From Cyclina sinensis (Eukaryota; Mollusca; Bivalvia; Venerida; Veneridae): a DNA stretch of 64,000 nucleotides. Positions within the stretch are counted from its first letter, which is position 1. Each line of letters starts with the position of its first letter. The notes under the pieces were generated by a model. It saw only the letters and a list, made by a program, of their open reading frames with translations. It did no database searches and was not told where the DNA came from. The translations under genes were made by a program, and so were the position numbers. Below are positions 14,301 through 29,300 of the stretch, one piece after another. The stretch covers positions 4,024,206 to 4,088,205 of the forward strand of contig JAAONU010000018.1 in assembly GCA_012932295.1 (NCBI GenBank), given 5' to 3'.

Positions 14301-17300
14301 GCATAATATTAAATACCTAAAAAAATACTTAAGCAGCGTAAAACTTGGAAAGAGTTAATCCTGTTTTGAATAAATTAACTTGAAGTGCAGGAACTTTTGA
14401 GTCTGATTACTGTATGTTTATATTCCTAAAAGCTTCTGTCTGTAACAGAAACAGGAAATGCATAAAAAAGTAATGTTCCCTATTCATTCAGATCCACACC
14501 TAGTTGGTCATAAAGAAGTTTGTTAAATTTACACTCTAGAATACTGAGCCTAGGGAATCAGTTCCCTTACACAGGTGTCAAAGGTTGAATTTATATGAGT
14601 CAAGGAAAGAGATCACTGAACCGTAACAGTATGAATGATGTTCCACTAGAAGATGTTGTCCAAAAAATACCCCATTGTCTTTCAAATAGAAAACGAAGTG
14701 TATTGCAGTAAATCAAATTGTGACTAAGGTGTTGTGATATGTACATGAATTACATTATGTGATAGCCATATTACTACACATGTAAGTTACATTGGAGTTA
14801 ACTGGCTTTAAAAGAAGGACTCCACACAACACTAGTGCGTAATTTTAGTAATTTTAAAAATGATCATGACATGAATATTTTAAGTTAAGATGTTGCACAA
14901 AGTTGTTTCTCCATTTATCTGCCAGTGATACAGGTTTGTTACATACAAATGTACAGACTGTGGAAAGTTTTTTTATTAAGACTATTCACAATTATAATTA
15001 ATCATGTATTTTAGCTTTCTCTGGAAACAGAAGTGGCTACACGACAGTTCCAGGAAAATCAGGCTCAGAAATTTGAAGAGAAAGTCCTGGAACAACAAGA
15101 GACAATTAAGAAATTAGAACAAGATTTGCTGGTAGGATATTTGATATGGAATACAAACTTGTTCAAGAGCTTCTAATTTCAGGCGCCTTTGAAATCTGAC
15201 ACTTCCTACATGTCGTGGCAAAAAATCTTTCCTGTATAGCCTGTCATCGTCAAACAGGAAGACCTTTCAGCTGTACATCATATTATTATATTAATATTTG
15301 TTAAAAGATCATTAACTTTTTCTGAAACAATTTCATGAAATGGTGTTTGTAGTAGAAAGGAGATTTTCTGACCGTTTGTAACAGAAAAATGATGGAAGCA
15401 TGTATTTGCACTGAAGCTGGTCCAATCAGAACAGCATGTTAAGATGGGTGTAGAAGAAATACTTCTTGACAGTTTTATTTTTGTTTTCAGAATGCTGAGA
15501 AGACTATTTTAGATGAGAAGGAACACAGGGAGTGTTTGGTAGAGCAACTGAACTGTGAAAGTACAGAAAAAGTAAGATTTCTTTTTTATCTTTTTAGCTC
15601 ATCTGTGCACTTTAGTTCTCATCTGTTGTCTGTCTACATTAACTTTGTGAACACTCAAGAGGTTTCATTTCCCATCCTTGTTATGGTGACACTTTGTCAG
15701 AATGTTAAGCTTAATGACTTCTAGGCATTTTCGTATATAGGTCATGTTGGGTAAAAAACTAGGTCACCAGGACAAATCCTAGAAAAACCTTGTGAACACT
15801 CTAGAGGCCACATCTTCCATCAAAACATCATGAAATTTTTTTTGAATGTTTGGCTTGATGACTTTAAGTTCTTTTTTATATGGGTCTTGTTGGGTCAAAA
15901 ACTAGGTCACAAGGTAAAATCCAAGAAAAACCGTTTTAACACTCTTTCCATCCAATCATCTGAAACCTTGTCAAAGTTTTTCTTGATGATTGGGTAATGT
16001 TGGGTCAAACACTAGGCCATCAGGTATAATTCTAGAAATACTATCTTAACTATCTTGAGGCCACATTTTCTAACCAATCGTTATGAAACATTGATGATCA
16101 GTTGAGTGACATAGGGCCTCTTTGGCCGTCTTGTTTTGTACATTAGTTTATTATACACTCATAAATGAAATATTGATGAAATAAAATGCTTATTTTCATT
16201 TTCCTTATTTTCACTGTAAAAATTTATTTTTCACTGCAGTGAAACATATTTTCCATATTTTCACTTGTGTCTTGCCGAACTACTTTCTTCTAAATTCAGC
16301 CAATACACAAAATTAAAGGGGAATTCTTTCAAATCGTAAGGTCAAAAAAGAGAGAAAGTATATAATAAACAGAAAATTCAAGTTTTTTCTATAACTTATT
16401 TTCATCTTCTGGTATGAAAATTATCATATTTCACTCGTGCCTATCACCACTCGTGAAATATTTATTTACATACCACTCAATGAAAATAAATCCCATATTT
16501 ATAGAAAAAACTTGAATATCCTCTATATAGTTGATACTGATAGAGTTAAGTGAAGAATGAGATTTTTTTTTATTTAAACAGACTTATATCAGCTCTTTTC
16601 AATGAAGACTATAAATCACTGTCCAGACTACCACCCCCTCCCCAGGTGGCTTGATTACCAGTGCCCATTCACATCTGAGTGAAATGAAGCATGTATGGTT
16701 TAGGTATCTGCCCAAAGACACACCTCATGCCCTCGCTAGTCCCTGTAACTACTAGGCTGTCATGACATTTGTGTTCTTATAGGCTTTCAGACTTTCACTT
16801 TTGACCTTTTCTGACACTGATTTCGACAGTTTCTTGTTTTTTTTAAGCTAACCCCTTTCTAATTTTCAAGGTACTTGTTAGCTCACTGTATTCCTACAAG
16901 TAAAATACTTATATGAAAATTCATCTTAATTTTGTGAACTAGGTGAAAAAATCAATTTTATTATAATAACTGATAATATTTAGGACAAGGAGATTTTGAA
17001 GCAGTTCGAAGAGACACAGAATTTGATGGCTGAGTACAATTTGCTTAAAAATATGTTGGATGCTCATGAAGATTCAGCCAACACCCTAAGGAAGGTGATT
17101 GAAGAGAAGGAAGCTAAAGTCTTGTACCTGGAGAAGTCCTTGAAAGGAACAGAAGTAAGTAGCAAATAAACAAGGTAAAGGTGCCTGAAAGTTTTACAGA
17201 ATCTCAGTCTGTACTTTTTATTGTGTATTCATTAACCCTTAACCTGCTGGAACCAAAAGTGATTAGCCTTTGCAACCAGTATAGAGGCAGGCCAGCCTGC

Positions 17301-20300
17301 ACATCCGTGGAGTCTGACCAGGCTCTATAATGTTGGTAGCTCCATTTTTGTATTTTGATATTGAAATCCCTTAAACTTTGAATGAACTGTTCCAAATTCA
17401 AAGCTGGGCAAATCCATTACAAAATTTCAGCATGTTCAGGGTTAAGTTGTACCATTATCTGCTGAACATTAAATGACTGAGAAATTTTGCTGTCATGGGG
17501 GTTTTAAGACTTTTCACTGGCGTCTTATTAGAACATTAGGATTTTTTACAAATGAAAATATTGTTTGGAAGTATCTACACTGTCAACCTTGTTTGATTGA
17601 TGTGAAAAAAAAGAGTAAAATTGCATTTTGATATAAGTGGTCACTGAAAGAAGTTTTATCTATTCAGTGGCTTCACTTGATAATCATTCCAAACAAAATC
17701 AAGGATTTTTCACAAAATGCCAACTCTGTATTGTAATTCAGGAGAAAGTTGTACAATATTACAACAAGATGGAGGAACAAAGTGAGATCATTACAGAACT
17801 CAAACTGAAGTTAGACACAGCCACAGAACATATCACCTTCTACAAAGAGAAAGAGGAGACTTTAGGAAAATCTGTGGAAGAATTGAATTCAAACTTAGCA
17901 AGCAAAGTTGAGGAATTGGAGACAATTAAAAGCAAGCATGCTGTTGAAGTAAGATCAGAAATATACCTTAGCTAGATATTTGTTATTTAGCATCATCTAA
18001 TAGACCTTTACTAAGGTTGTTCAAATTATGCCACATGGGTCACTTGTTTATACATTGTTTTGGATAGGAAAAACTTTAAAAATCTTGTCTGAAACCATAA
18101 GCCCTAGAGCCAAGATATTTGGTTTGTAGAATTGTATAGTGCATGTATGAAGTTGACCCTGACTTAGGGTCCTATTAATGTAAAATATAAAATCATGTAA
18201 TTGCTTGTAATTGTGTACTCTAGAGCTTTGATAATTGTAATGTAACATTTTTTTTCTGGACTTCTACCAGGATTGTTAAAATATGCTCTGGAATCAGAAT
18301 TGACTCTAGCACAACTTGCTTGTAACAAAGATATATAGAAGAAACACTTAAATTACCATCTTTAAAACTGCAGGGCCTGGAGTCTGTTGTAGCATTGTTT
18401 AATATCTACCAAGATTGTTCAAATGATGTACCATAGACTTAAATAAGAAAAAAAATATAACTTTCTTGTCAGAAAATACATGGCCTAAAGCTTAAATATG
18501 TAATTTGTTTCTTTATTCAGGCATATTGTAAAATAAATGTAGATGTAGGACCAGGATTTGTATTGCTTACCTGAATTTCAAATAGGTGTTGGTCAGGTCT
18601 CCTGAACCAGTCTCTGAGATTAATAAAATGTAACTTGAAATAACTTGATTTCTCAGCAGGTCAGTTAAGGCATTTTTATGTGTGTTTCTTCAGCTTGATA
18701 TGTTAAATGAAGATGTGAAATCATATCAAGAAAGCCTAGAAGAGTTAAATCAGGAGATTACTAGTGGACAGGAGCAGTTACAGAAGAGTGAAGAACGTTG
18801 TCAGACACTCTCTAAAGAAGTCAGTACTCTTAAAGCCACAGTGAGTATTTAGTTAATTCTTGTATAAGCAAAATTATGCCAGACACAGACTTTTAAGTCA
18901 TTCATTTGTTTTTAGTTCTAAGTTAAATAGAGAAGGTGTATTTCTTTTGAAATATTCATAGGAAAATGTTTAAAGTAAATTTTAGGTAAAAAGTGACACT
19001 TTCAATAAATTATTTAAAAGTATTTGTAAAAAAAATTTCCTTTAAAGATTTTCTTTTTAAGCTCCCGCCATTCAAAGAATGGTGAAAGAGCATTATGTGT
19101 TGCTCCTGTCCATCTAACCACATTTTATTTCCGTGCATTTAAAAGAAAACGCTTGTGCATATTTCAATCAAGTTTTGAATTTATATGTGTCTTATAAAAC
19201 TACAGGTTCCTTTCGAAATCGGGCATGACACCTCCAGTTTTGTCTAAGTTATGGCCCTTTTTTGACTCCACATTTTTTTCCGCACATTTAAAGGAAACTC
19301 ACACACCGATTTCATTCATATTTTGCATGTTTATGTGTCTCATGAATTTACAGGTTGCATTCAAAATTTGGTATGTCCCCTCTTGGCTCTTCTTTGACTT
19401 GTTTCAGTTAAAATGAAGTTTTCACACATTTTAAGGAAACTGCTTTAACAGATTTTATTAATATTTTGCATGTGTAAGTATCTTAAGAAACTACAGGTTC
19501 TTTTCAAAATTGGGCATGATACCTCCAATGTTATTAGAATTATTAGCCGTTTTTGACTTATTTTCTGATAAAAGCCATATTTCTTCCATGTTTTGCAGTA
19601 ATTTGTTCATTAATTACCTACAACAGTTACACTGCTTTCTACATTCCCCCTGCCTCTTCTTACAGTTTCCTTATGATCTTCTGGTGACATTTGATCATGG
19701 CGGAGGCATTTTTGACCCATGGATAGATATCTAGTCTTTACAATGTACAGTTGTTTTAATGTACATATTTGTTGCTGTAATGTTTAAGAAGGCTACTTGA
19801 ACAACATAATTGTGAAATAAGAATTGTTTTCTTCACAGTTGAAGGAGAAGGAAGAAGCGATACATGACCAAAGCAGCATAGAACTCGCTGCATTGACTGA
19901 GACACTGAAAGATCTTGAGAGGTCAAGGTCAGAAAGAATAAAGGAAAACACACAACTCAAGGTAAGTAAGTTATGTGTGATTTCAGTGTAGTTTTATTTA
20001 CTCTGAATGTACTGTACAGAAATGATACTTACTAGAAGGTAAACAATCGGCTTATTTAAATGAAGTTTATTACTAGTTAAAGGAAACTCGGAAAACAAAA
20101 ACCAACTTTGTTTAAAGATGAGCAGGTCAAGATTGATTGTTAGAATTCTTAACAAACTTTCGTTTGTTCTCAGTTTCATTTCTAAATTAATTGTTGACAG
20201 TTGCATTGTATGCTTTTGTGAAATGTAAAATGCTATGGCAAGGTGAAGGTTCAGCTTTGAGGAAGTAGAAAGGAAGCGTTGAAGTACATTAGTTTTGTGG

Positions 20301-23300
20301 TTGTTAATTGTAAAAAAAAACTAAAAAAAACAAATGAGTTGTTTCTCTGAAGTCATTACAATAATATTTAAATATTTAAAACATGACATGGATGTTTCTG
20401 TTTGTACATATAGAGTAGAATAGAAGATGTGCAGGAGAAATATCAGAATACAATGATGGAACTGGATTCTCTGCAATCTGAGTTCAAGTTTGCTACTGAA
20501 AAGTAAGTACTTGTTGTGTGTGTGTGATGAAACTGAAATCTGAGTACCAGTTTGCTACTGAAAAGTAAGTACTTGTTGTGTGTGTGATGGAACTGAAATC
20601 TGAGTGCCAGTTTGCTACTGAAAAGTAAGTACTTTTTGTGTGTGTGATGAAACTGGAATCTCTGAGAACTGAGTACCAGTTTAATACTGAAACTTCTGAA
20701 AGTAAGTTCTTGTTGAATGTAATGAAACTAGAATCTCTGAGATCAGAATACCAGTTTGCTACATAAAAGAAGTACTTGTGTATGTGATGGAACCGGGATC
20801 TCCGAGATCTGAGTACCAGTTTGCTACTGAACAAAGTCTAGTGGACCTCTGCCAAGTTTGTTCAAAACATGGGCCCTGGGTCAAAAAAGGCACCACCCCA
20901 GGGGTCACATGTTTTACATAGAGTTATTTAGGAAAAAAATAAAAAATCTTCTTGTCAGAAACCGCAGGGCCTAGAGCTTAGATATTTTGTATGTAGCATT
21001 GTCAAGAAGACCTCTACCAAGTTTGTTCAAATCATGACCCTGGGGTCAAAATGGCCCCACCCTGAGTGGTCATTTGATTTTACATTAAGACTTACATAGG
21101 GAAAACTTTAAAAATCTGCTGCTCTGAAATACCAAGAGCTAGACCTTCAATTGTTTGTTGTTATGTCTCACCCCATACCCCCGCCCTTCTGATGGAGACC
21201 TATTGCTGCTGCCCTGTTCATGGGTGTCTGTCTGTCTGTCACACTTCATTTCCGTTCAATAACTTGAGTACCAGTTGATCAAGAGCCTTCAGACTTCACA
21301 GGGTTATTGCCCTTATTGAGTAGGGAAAAAAAAAACCTTTTGTTTTTTGGGTCAGTAGATCAAAGGTCAAGGTCAGGGGGACGTCTAGAGTGAAAACAGT
21401 TTCCACTCAATATCAGGAGTACCATTTCATCCAGAGCCTTCAAACTTCATAGGATGATTGCTTTTACTAAAAAGAAGAACCATATTTTTGGGGTTAGTAG
21501 GTCAGAGGTCAAGGTCACAGGGACCTGTAAAGAGAAAAGTATTTCTGCTGAGTAACTGTAGTAGCATTACACCCAGAGCCTTCAAACTTTATAGGGTAAT
21601 TGTATTAGAAGAACCCTATTGTTTTTAGGGTCCATAGTTCCAAAGGTGAAGTTCACACGCACTTCTAGAGCCAAAACTGTTTCTGCTTAGTAACTGGAGT
21701 ACCATTTTACCCAGAGCTTTCAAACTTCATAGGATGATTGCCCTTACTCAGTAAAAAAACCCTATTGTTTTGGGGTCAGTAGGTCAAAAGTCAAGGTCAC
21801 AGGGGCCTGTAGAGTGAAAATTATTTCTGCTCAGTTACTGAAGTACCATTACATCCAGAACCTTCAAACTTCATAGGGCAATTATATTAGAAGAACCCTA
21901 TTGTTTTTGGGGTCTGTAGGTCAGAGGTCAAGTTCACAGGGACCTGTAGTGTGAAATTATTTCTGCTCTAAAATTTGAGTAACATTACACCCAGAGTCTT
22001 CAAACTTATTGCAAACTTATTCAAACTTGTGAACAACAAACACCAATAACAACCAATTACCATACTTGTAACATGAGCAATGAGACTCAGATGAACGATT
22101 TAGGGCCATCATGACCCTCTTGTTTATCAAAGTCAGTGGTCTTGTTTCTGTGTGTCTGAAGCTGTATTCAAAAGTCAAAAAACCTTTTATTCTCTCATGC
22201 CAATTATGACAAAATGAGAATCTTCACAAATGATGTTATCGAGGCTTACAAACTAATATATGAACATTTACAGAAACTTTCATGAGATTGTTAGATATAC
22301 ACACATATATATATATATACGGAGAGTCGAATACTAATAGCAGGTAATAGACAAACACAATATAGATATAAGCGCAATATTTCACATCTTGGTTACATAA
22401 TTTAGTTTTAAATCTTAACATTGAGCAAAATGTTATTAAGAAACTGGCATTTTCAGTATAAAGTGAAATAGATTTAAAAGCGATAATTCATGATGATTTT
22501 TACAAACTTGCACAGTTTGTTGTATTCCTTTTGGTTATTTGTGTTAAATAATTGGTCAAATTTGAAAATATTTGGTCTTCTATAGTAATAAGGCTTAAGG
22601 TACATTTTTCTATCTTGTTCGAAAAGTCGACATTGGAATAAATAATGGAATTCGTCTCCTAATTGACCTTCACATATTGTACAAAAACGTTGGTTTACTG
22701 GTACTCTTGCCCAACTGCCAGTTTCTACTGGAAATCTATGATTTCGCGTTCGAAATTTCAACATATGATAAATGTATTGTTTTGGTGTATTAGTTAAATA
22801 TCGTTCAATTTGGAAGTTATGCTTAAAGATTCTGTATGTTTGACCTTTACTTGATGTTTCTACATTGGAAAACCATTCATTTATAAATAAATCCTTCAAT
22901 TTTTGTTTGACTGTTAGTTTTAACCACTTTGGATTCGGAAATATGTGCGTTTCCCATATGTTAATCAGACCAGTTTTCAGCAATATATTTTTGATACAAT
23001 AAACCCACGGAAATCGTCTCTGAATTAAATTGTCATGGAGATTACGTGTAATTACCCGAAGATGTTGATAAATAATGCAAGATAATTTACACTGTGTTAA
23101 GTCATTTGTGGTACAAATACTTGACCAAAAGTTAACTATGCGTTCCTCAATATCAACCCATAACGGGTGATAACCAGATTCGCCGTATACCATATAATTT
23201 GGTGTAGAATTTTTCATTTTTAAAACGTGTTTCAAAAATCGTAGTTGGACTCTTTCTAGTAATTGTATGTTGCCAAATCCCCAAACTTCCACTCCAAATA

Positions 23301-26300
23301 AAAGAATTGGTTTAATAGTTTTATTAAATAAGTCTATCTGAAGGTCGATTGGGAGATCTAATCTATTTGCGTTTTTAATTAAGCTAAACATTGCTCTAGT
23401 TGCCTGTGAAGCGAAATGTTTCTTAGTTTTCAGAAAGGAACCGTTTCTTGAGAAAAGGACCCCTAAATATTTAAATTCTTCAACAATTTCAATATGTTGA
23501 TTATTTAAAGTGAACGACGCATTTGGTTGTCTTCTCTTCGAGAATATAACCACTTTTGTTTTAGATAGATTAATTGTTAATTTCCAAATTTCACAATAGT
23601 TTTGGTATTTATCTAAAGCATTTTGGAAGTCTGTTTCATTTTCTGCTAATATAACCGTGTCATCGGCATACAGTAATATATAAATCTTAAGAAAAACATG
23701 AATTTCATTGGGTACGGGTTCATCAGTTACGGTAATGCCGTTCACGTTTAAACTGTCAGTAAAATATTGATGTAAATCGTTCAAAAATATAGAAAAAAGA
23801 AGAGGCGAAAGATTTTCGCCTTGTCTCACTCCGATATTACTCGGGAAAAAATTTGAGCAAGTCGAGTTAAGTCTAACACACGATTTAATATTTTGGTACA
23901 TATTTTTTATTAATGTTAAACATTTTCCATTAATATTAGTATTAAAAAGTTTTTCCCACAATCCCTCGTGCCACACAGTATCAAAAGCTTGTTTAAGGTC
24001 AACAAACCCACAGATGAGTGTTTTCTTAGAATTATGCAAAATATTTATAATGCTATTCAATACAAAAATATGGTCTGCGGTTGACTGATTTTTTCTAAAT
24101 CCGGCTTGGCATCTGTTAAGTAAATTATTGTTTTCAACATAACTGGTAATACGATTGTTAATGACAGATGTAAACAGCTTCCCCAGGCAGCTAAGTAAGG
24201 TTATAGGACGATAGTTTTCTGGATTGGTGGCATCTCCTTTCTTTTTATAAATTGGATGTATAATACCTATAGTCCAAGCTTCAGGTACAATTCCGCTATC
24301 AAAAATTACATTAAACAATTTGACATAAACATGTTTTAGTAAAGTGAAAGTTGATTTAATATGTTCGTTTAATATTTTGTCGTATCCGCAGGCTTTATTA
24401 TTCTTAAGGTTCTTGACGGCAAACTCTATTTCTGCCTCCGTTATAGTACCATTTATTTCATTGTTAATAATTTCTTCATTTATTAAGTCATTGTTTTGAT
24501 TAATTTGTGCATTATTAATATTTTCTTGGTAATTAGTATTTTTAAAAAAAATATGTAATTCATTAAGATTTGCCGCAGATTCGGTTGGTCTTTTACCATA
24601 TAGTATTTTCCAATATTTTTTTGGATCACTTTTTCGAAGTTTACGCAGTTTATTGATGTTATTGTTTTTATATTCGTTATGATACTTTTTCATAGTGTTT
24701 TTATATGCTCTGTATGTATTCTTTTAATTAATTTTATTCACGTCATTTCTAAAGATTTTGTATAGATATTTCGCCCTGTGAAAATTTCTCCTAGCTTTTT
24801 CACACTTAAACCCGAACCAACTAGAAGTTTTAACCTCGTTAGAAAAAGAGCTATAACCTATATTTTGTTCAAATGTTTGTTTCGCTGATATCAGAAAAGT
24901 ATCGGCAATGTCTCCGACTATTTGATTTAGAGACGTTTGATTAATTTCTTGTGAAATCTCGATATTACACAAATCAGTATAAATCTGGTCAATTCTATTT
25001 GAATCAATACTATCGACAAACGCATTTTGTTTAGTTTTATCCCATAATTTTTCGTGAGTTTGAGGATATTGCTTTGCTTCGCTGACATTTGGATGTAAAA
25101 AAGTTAGCGACAAACATAGAGCACTGTGAACATCAGAATACAAAGAACAAAAATCAACTATTTCAAAACAATTAATGTAGTCGAACAAATATGATGAACA
25201 TGTAAAATAATCCACACAACTGGCACCTCTACATGTTGGTTTACCAGAGTAGTCACCCTTAGTTCTACCGTTTAAAATATACAAAAAGTTCATTTGTAAA
25301 AAGTCAATAAATCTATACCCATAGTTATTAACTGAAATATCAGTGTTACACCTATTTCGTGAGACGTTTTTACAGTTGTCAAAATGCAACATGATTAAAA
25401 AAAAAAAAATAGAATGAAACATACATAGAAAATTATCATAGCTCTATAATAAGCATGCAAAAAGATAAGTGAATGATGAGTTTATATTTTTTCAGAGTAG
25501 AGAGTCAGAAAGAACACATATCCCAGCTGTTAACAAAATGCTCTGTGGCTGAAACAAGGGCTTCGACTGTGGCAAGTGACAGAAATCAAGCGCAGTCTAG
25601 GTTTGTCTTGCCATTTCCTGTGCTTATATTCTTGGTGATTAGCTGTAATTAAACAAAGAAATTTATATAAAAAGATTAAAATTAAGATAAATCCTTCATG
25701 ATTTGTGTTGTTTTAAAAAAATGTAGTTTTAAGGCTTGTTATTTTATCCTGGTTTGAAATTAAATTAACAGCACTTAGATAAACTCACACAGTGAATTCA
25801 AGCTTTGCAATTTTTAAAAGTTGAATAAATATGGATATTACATTGAAATGTATGGTTTTACAGACTTAAGGAACTTGAAACACTGCTGTCAGAATCTACA
25901 GCAAATGTTGATGAGCTGAAAAGAGAAAATGAGAGTCTTAGGGAAATGGAAAAAAGGTACTGGTATAAGTATGGAATGGGGGGAAAAATGTATTTTAAGT
26001 ATTTAAGATTTTTAAAAAAAAGGGTAAAATTAGGTATAGGTGATAAGATAATTCTAGGAAAATTTGGAGAAAAAAAATATGATTATATAAGGAAAATGGA
26101 GAAAAAAATCTATTTGAGAAAACCCGGGAAATCGTTAAATGGGAATGAAACCCCAGATACAACTTAAAAAATATGAAGCAATATGGAACAATGGAAATGG
26201 ATAAAGTTAGTTAGATTTTCATAGTTGTATAAAGTTTGATTTAAATTGTTCACACAGTTCTGTTTATACTCAAAAGAATTTTCATACTGCTGTTGTAAAG

Positions 26301-29300
26301 GTGATCTTTATTATAGAATGATACATGTACTGTCTCCACATGCTGGATGTCTTTAGTGTAAACATTCTTTGTGAAAGATACATGATCAAATCTACGGTGC
26401 AAGACATTGAAAAATTTTCTTTAGAATTAAGAATGCGATACAAATTTTTTTCCATGGAATCCTGTTGCCTATAAATGATTTTAGTCATGATTGTAGTATT
26501 CTAGTGGTCATCTATGATAAGGCCATCCTTGTTACATAGGAATACCTGGAAACTCTGAAGTCAGGAAGTTACTCTATTACACTTGTAAAGATTAAAAGCT
26601 AGAAACAATTCTTCTGATCTGTGTTAATTTGACAGTCCTGTTCTCAACATTTCAATGTGCGGAATCAAGTTTGACAGAAGCTCCTCTGTTTGTTCTTTTA
26701 TGGGTTATGGTGATATACCAATAACATTTAGATGAAAAATTACTTAATTGAAATTGGCCATGCACTTTTAGTCAGGAGTAAGGTGATAATATATCTCCAC
26801 ATTCCAGCCTTTTGCTTTTTTCAGTTTAACTGGGCATCTGGTTTGAAATATTGAAACATACACATGTATGCAGGATTTCTGCTGTATTGAACTTAAAAAG
26901 TCATGCAGAAGTTTGAAGAATTTTGAAGTGCTAGAATGTAGACGGTGATATCTTTAGATAGGCTTTTCATTTGTGTTAATATGCTGGTAAAGATTATAAC
27001 TACAGATGTATATATACTTGCCTTTTAGATTAATGGCAATTGCAGAGAAAGACAACAACATCAAAACCAAACAGAAGAATGAGCTTGATTCAGTGAAATC
27101 TGTGAGTTATTTAGGAATACCATTGCCTTTGATCACATTCCATTATCTGACTTACAGAGTAAAGTATTAGTTTGTTAATACAGATTTCAGTAATATTGCT
27201 GTGACCTCCATGCACTCTCCTTTCTTTACAAGTACTTTGCAGCTAAATTTTTTTTAATAAGAATAGATGGCATTTTAAAATAATTTACCAGATCCTGTGA
27301 AAATATATGTCATTTTTAAATTATTTCTGAAATTTTAGTAGCTGTTGGCTCTTTCAGTTATTGATAATGCTAATATAGAAATTTCATCATGTCTGGAAGT
27401 CTTCATGAAAGAAACGAGAGGAATGAAAGAGTTGAAAACCATAGGTAGTGTTCATATTGAAAATAAATGTATTGATAATTAGGACATGCAGACTACAGAA
27501 GGTTGATGAAGGCTAGTTTATTGAAAAGGACTGAAAATCTCCTAAAACTGTAGAAGTCCATCTGTGAGTTTCAAACAAGTTTTGTAAATTGAATTTTTAT
27601 ATGTATCTTCAGAAACTGAAAGGGTTGTGTCATGTGTTTGGAGTTGAATTAGACGAAGACATATTTGATTTTGAAGATTTAATACATGTAAGTAACCATC
27701 TACATGTAAGGAATACATAAATTTACCTGTAATGAATCTATTCTTTTACTCATTGCCCAAAAGACATTGCTTTATTTAACAAGACCTGTCCATGGACAGC
27801 ACACTCCACTTTTATAAGCTAAGTCAAACAAGAGGCCCAAGTGAAAAAAACAAATCATGTAAAAAAAATTGGTAGGAGCGAGTGGAGTAGTCATGCAAGA
27901 ATTTTTTTTGTGGGGGAGGGAAGGGTTACTCATGCAGGGGGGGGGTGGGGGGATGGCGAGTACCTACCCATCCCATGTAAGTAAATAGTTTAGTTCTAGG
28001 CTTTGTGCTTTGCCATAAGAAGTTTTTTCCTATATAAGTCTAGGCCGAATCAAGTGACCCTTTGGGTGAGGCTAATTTTGACCCCAGGGACATGGGTGCC
28101 AACAGTCTTGGTATGGTTCTTGATGGTGATCAAGTTTGAAGGGAATATCTTTGACACTTTTTAAAAATAGACCTTAACAAAAAAGGTTAAGCAAGATATT
28201 CTAAGTCGAAAAAAGGTCATAACTTTGCAAAAATAAATTTGAGGGTTATCTGCCCATTAGAAATGATGTCACATTTTGATGGTGAACAAGTATTCCAAAT
28301 TTGAAGTGGATTGTTTCTGAAATATGGACCTTAACAAAAAGGTTAACTGAAGCCGATGAGAGGGTCATGACAATTGCTCCACATTTTTCTATGAAAAGTG
28401 GAGGTAAAAATTATCTATTGCCCTACAGGCATTGGTTGAATCCTGTCAGAATTGTTACTCATTACCAATGCATTGCAGGTTCATAAGATACTTAATAATA
28501 GAATGTTTCCTTACTTGGTTAAAAGCACTAAAAGATGTTTTTCCCATATTTACAGAAATGTAAACATTTCATGTTGGATGTTTATTCAGTCAATTCTGGC
28601 TTTGTTTTGCTCTTTTGTTGCCAAACATACAAAAATTACAAAGCACGGTGTTTTTTTTGCACCATGAAAACAGGTAGGATGTTCTTCCATTTTCTGAAAG
28701 AAACTACTGTAATATCAACATATTTTATTATCCCCTGTGAAGTGGTGATGGATATTGTTTTGGCATTGTCCATCTGTCCTTCATTGTTTGTCCAACCAGA
28801 GCCATAACTTGCATGGATTTAGTTGTGGAATTATAAATTAAAATAGGGGAACAATGGATGTTGATTGCTGTCATAATTAACAATGAGGGAATAAAGCATG
28901 TCAGTTGCTGGCACAATTAACACTATCATAGCTGAGTTATAGCCTTTGATGTTTTATAAATGTAAGCAATAGGTCTTTCTACAGTCATTACACTGTGGTG
29001 CTTTGCTACAGTTGACAGAAACATTGTACGCTTCTCTATAACAATAAGACACAAGGACTCCCAAATATAACCATGATCAGTAAAGTACATATTCCTTAAT
29101 TTCTTCCAAGTTACCTCAAGTAATATGTTTTTTCTTACATAACAAAATATTTTGCAACTTCCCAATGCATCTTACCTTCTGGTGGGAGATATAAATTTTC
29201 CCAGTCCTAACAAAGAATAACTGCATCAATATGGACTGAACATTTATTCTATTTATTCTTTTTTGAACAGAGTATTGAGACAATGAGAAAAGAGAATAAA

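Larger units (their letters stand above)
22200..25422 (-). mobile_element. 5'-truncated LINE (non-LTR retrotransposon), antisense in KIF15
   Basis: The element runs on the reverse strand inside KIF15 intron 25. It keeps the end of an APE-type endonuclease domain, a full reverse transcriptase domain and a C-terminal zinc-finger region, followed by a 3' tail region containing a tatata run near 22310. Everything upstream of mid-endonuclease is missing, as after incomplete target-primed reverse transcription. The frame is otherwise open except for one in-frame stop, so the insertion is fairly recent. I could not define target-site duplications. Confidence 0.88.

Noticed and set aside
28301..28807. 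Overlapping open frames in KIF15 intron 29
   Set aside because: They sit partly in degenerate repeats, overlap one another in different frames and lack any domain.
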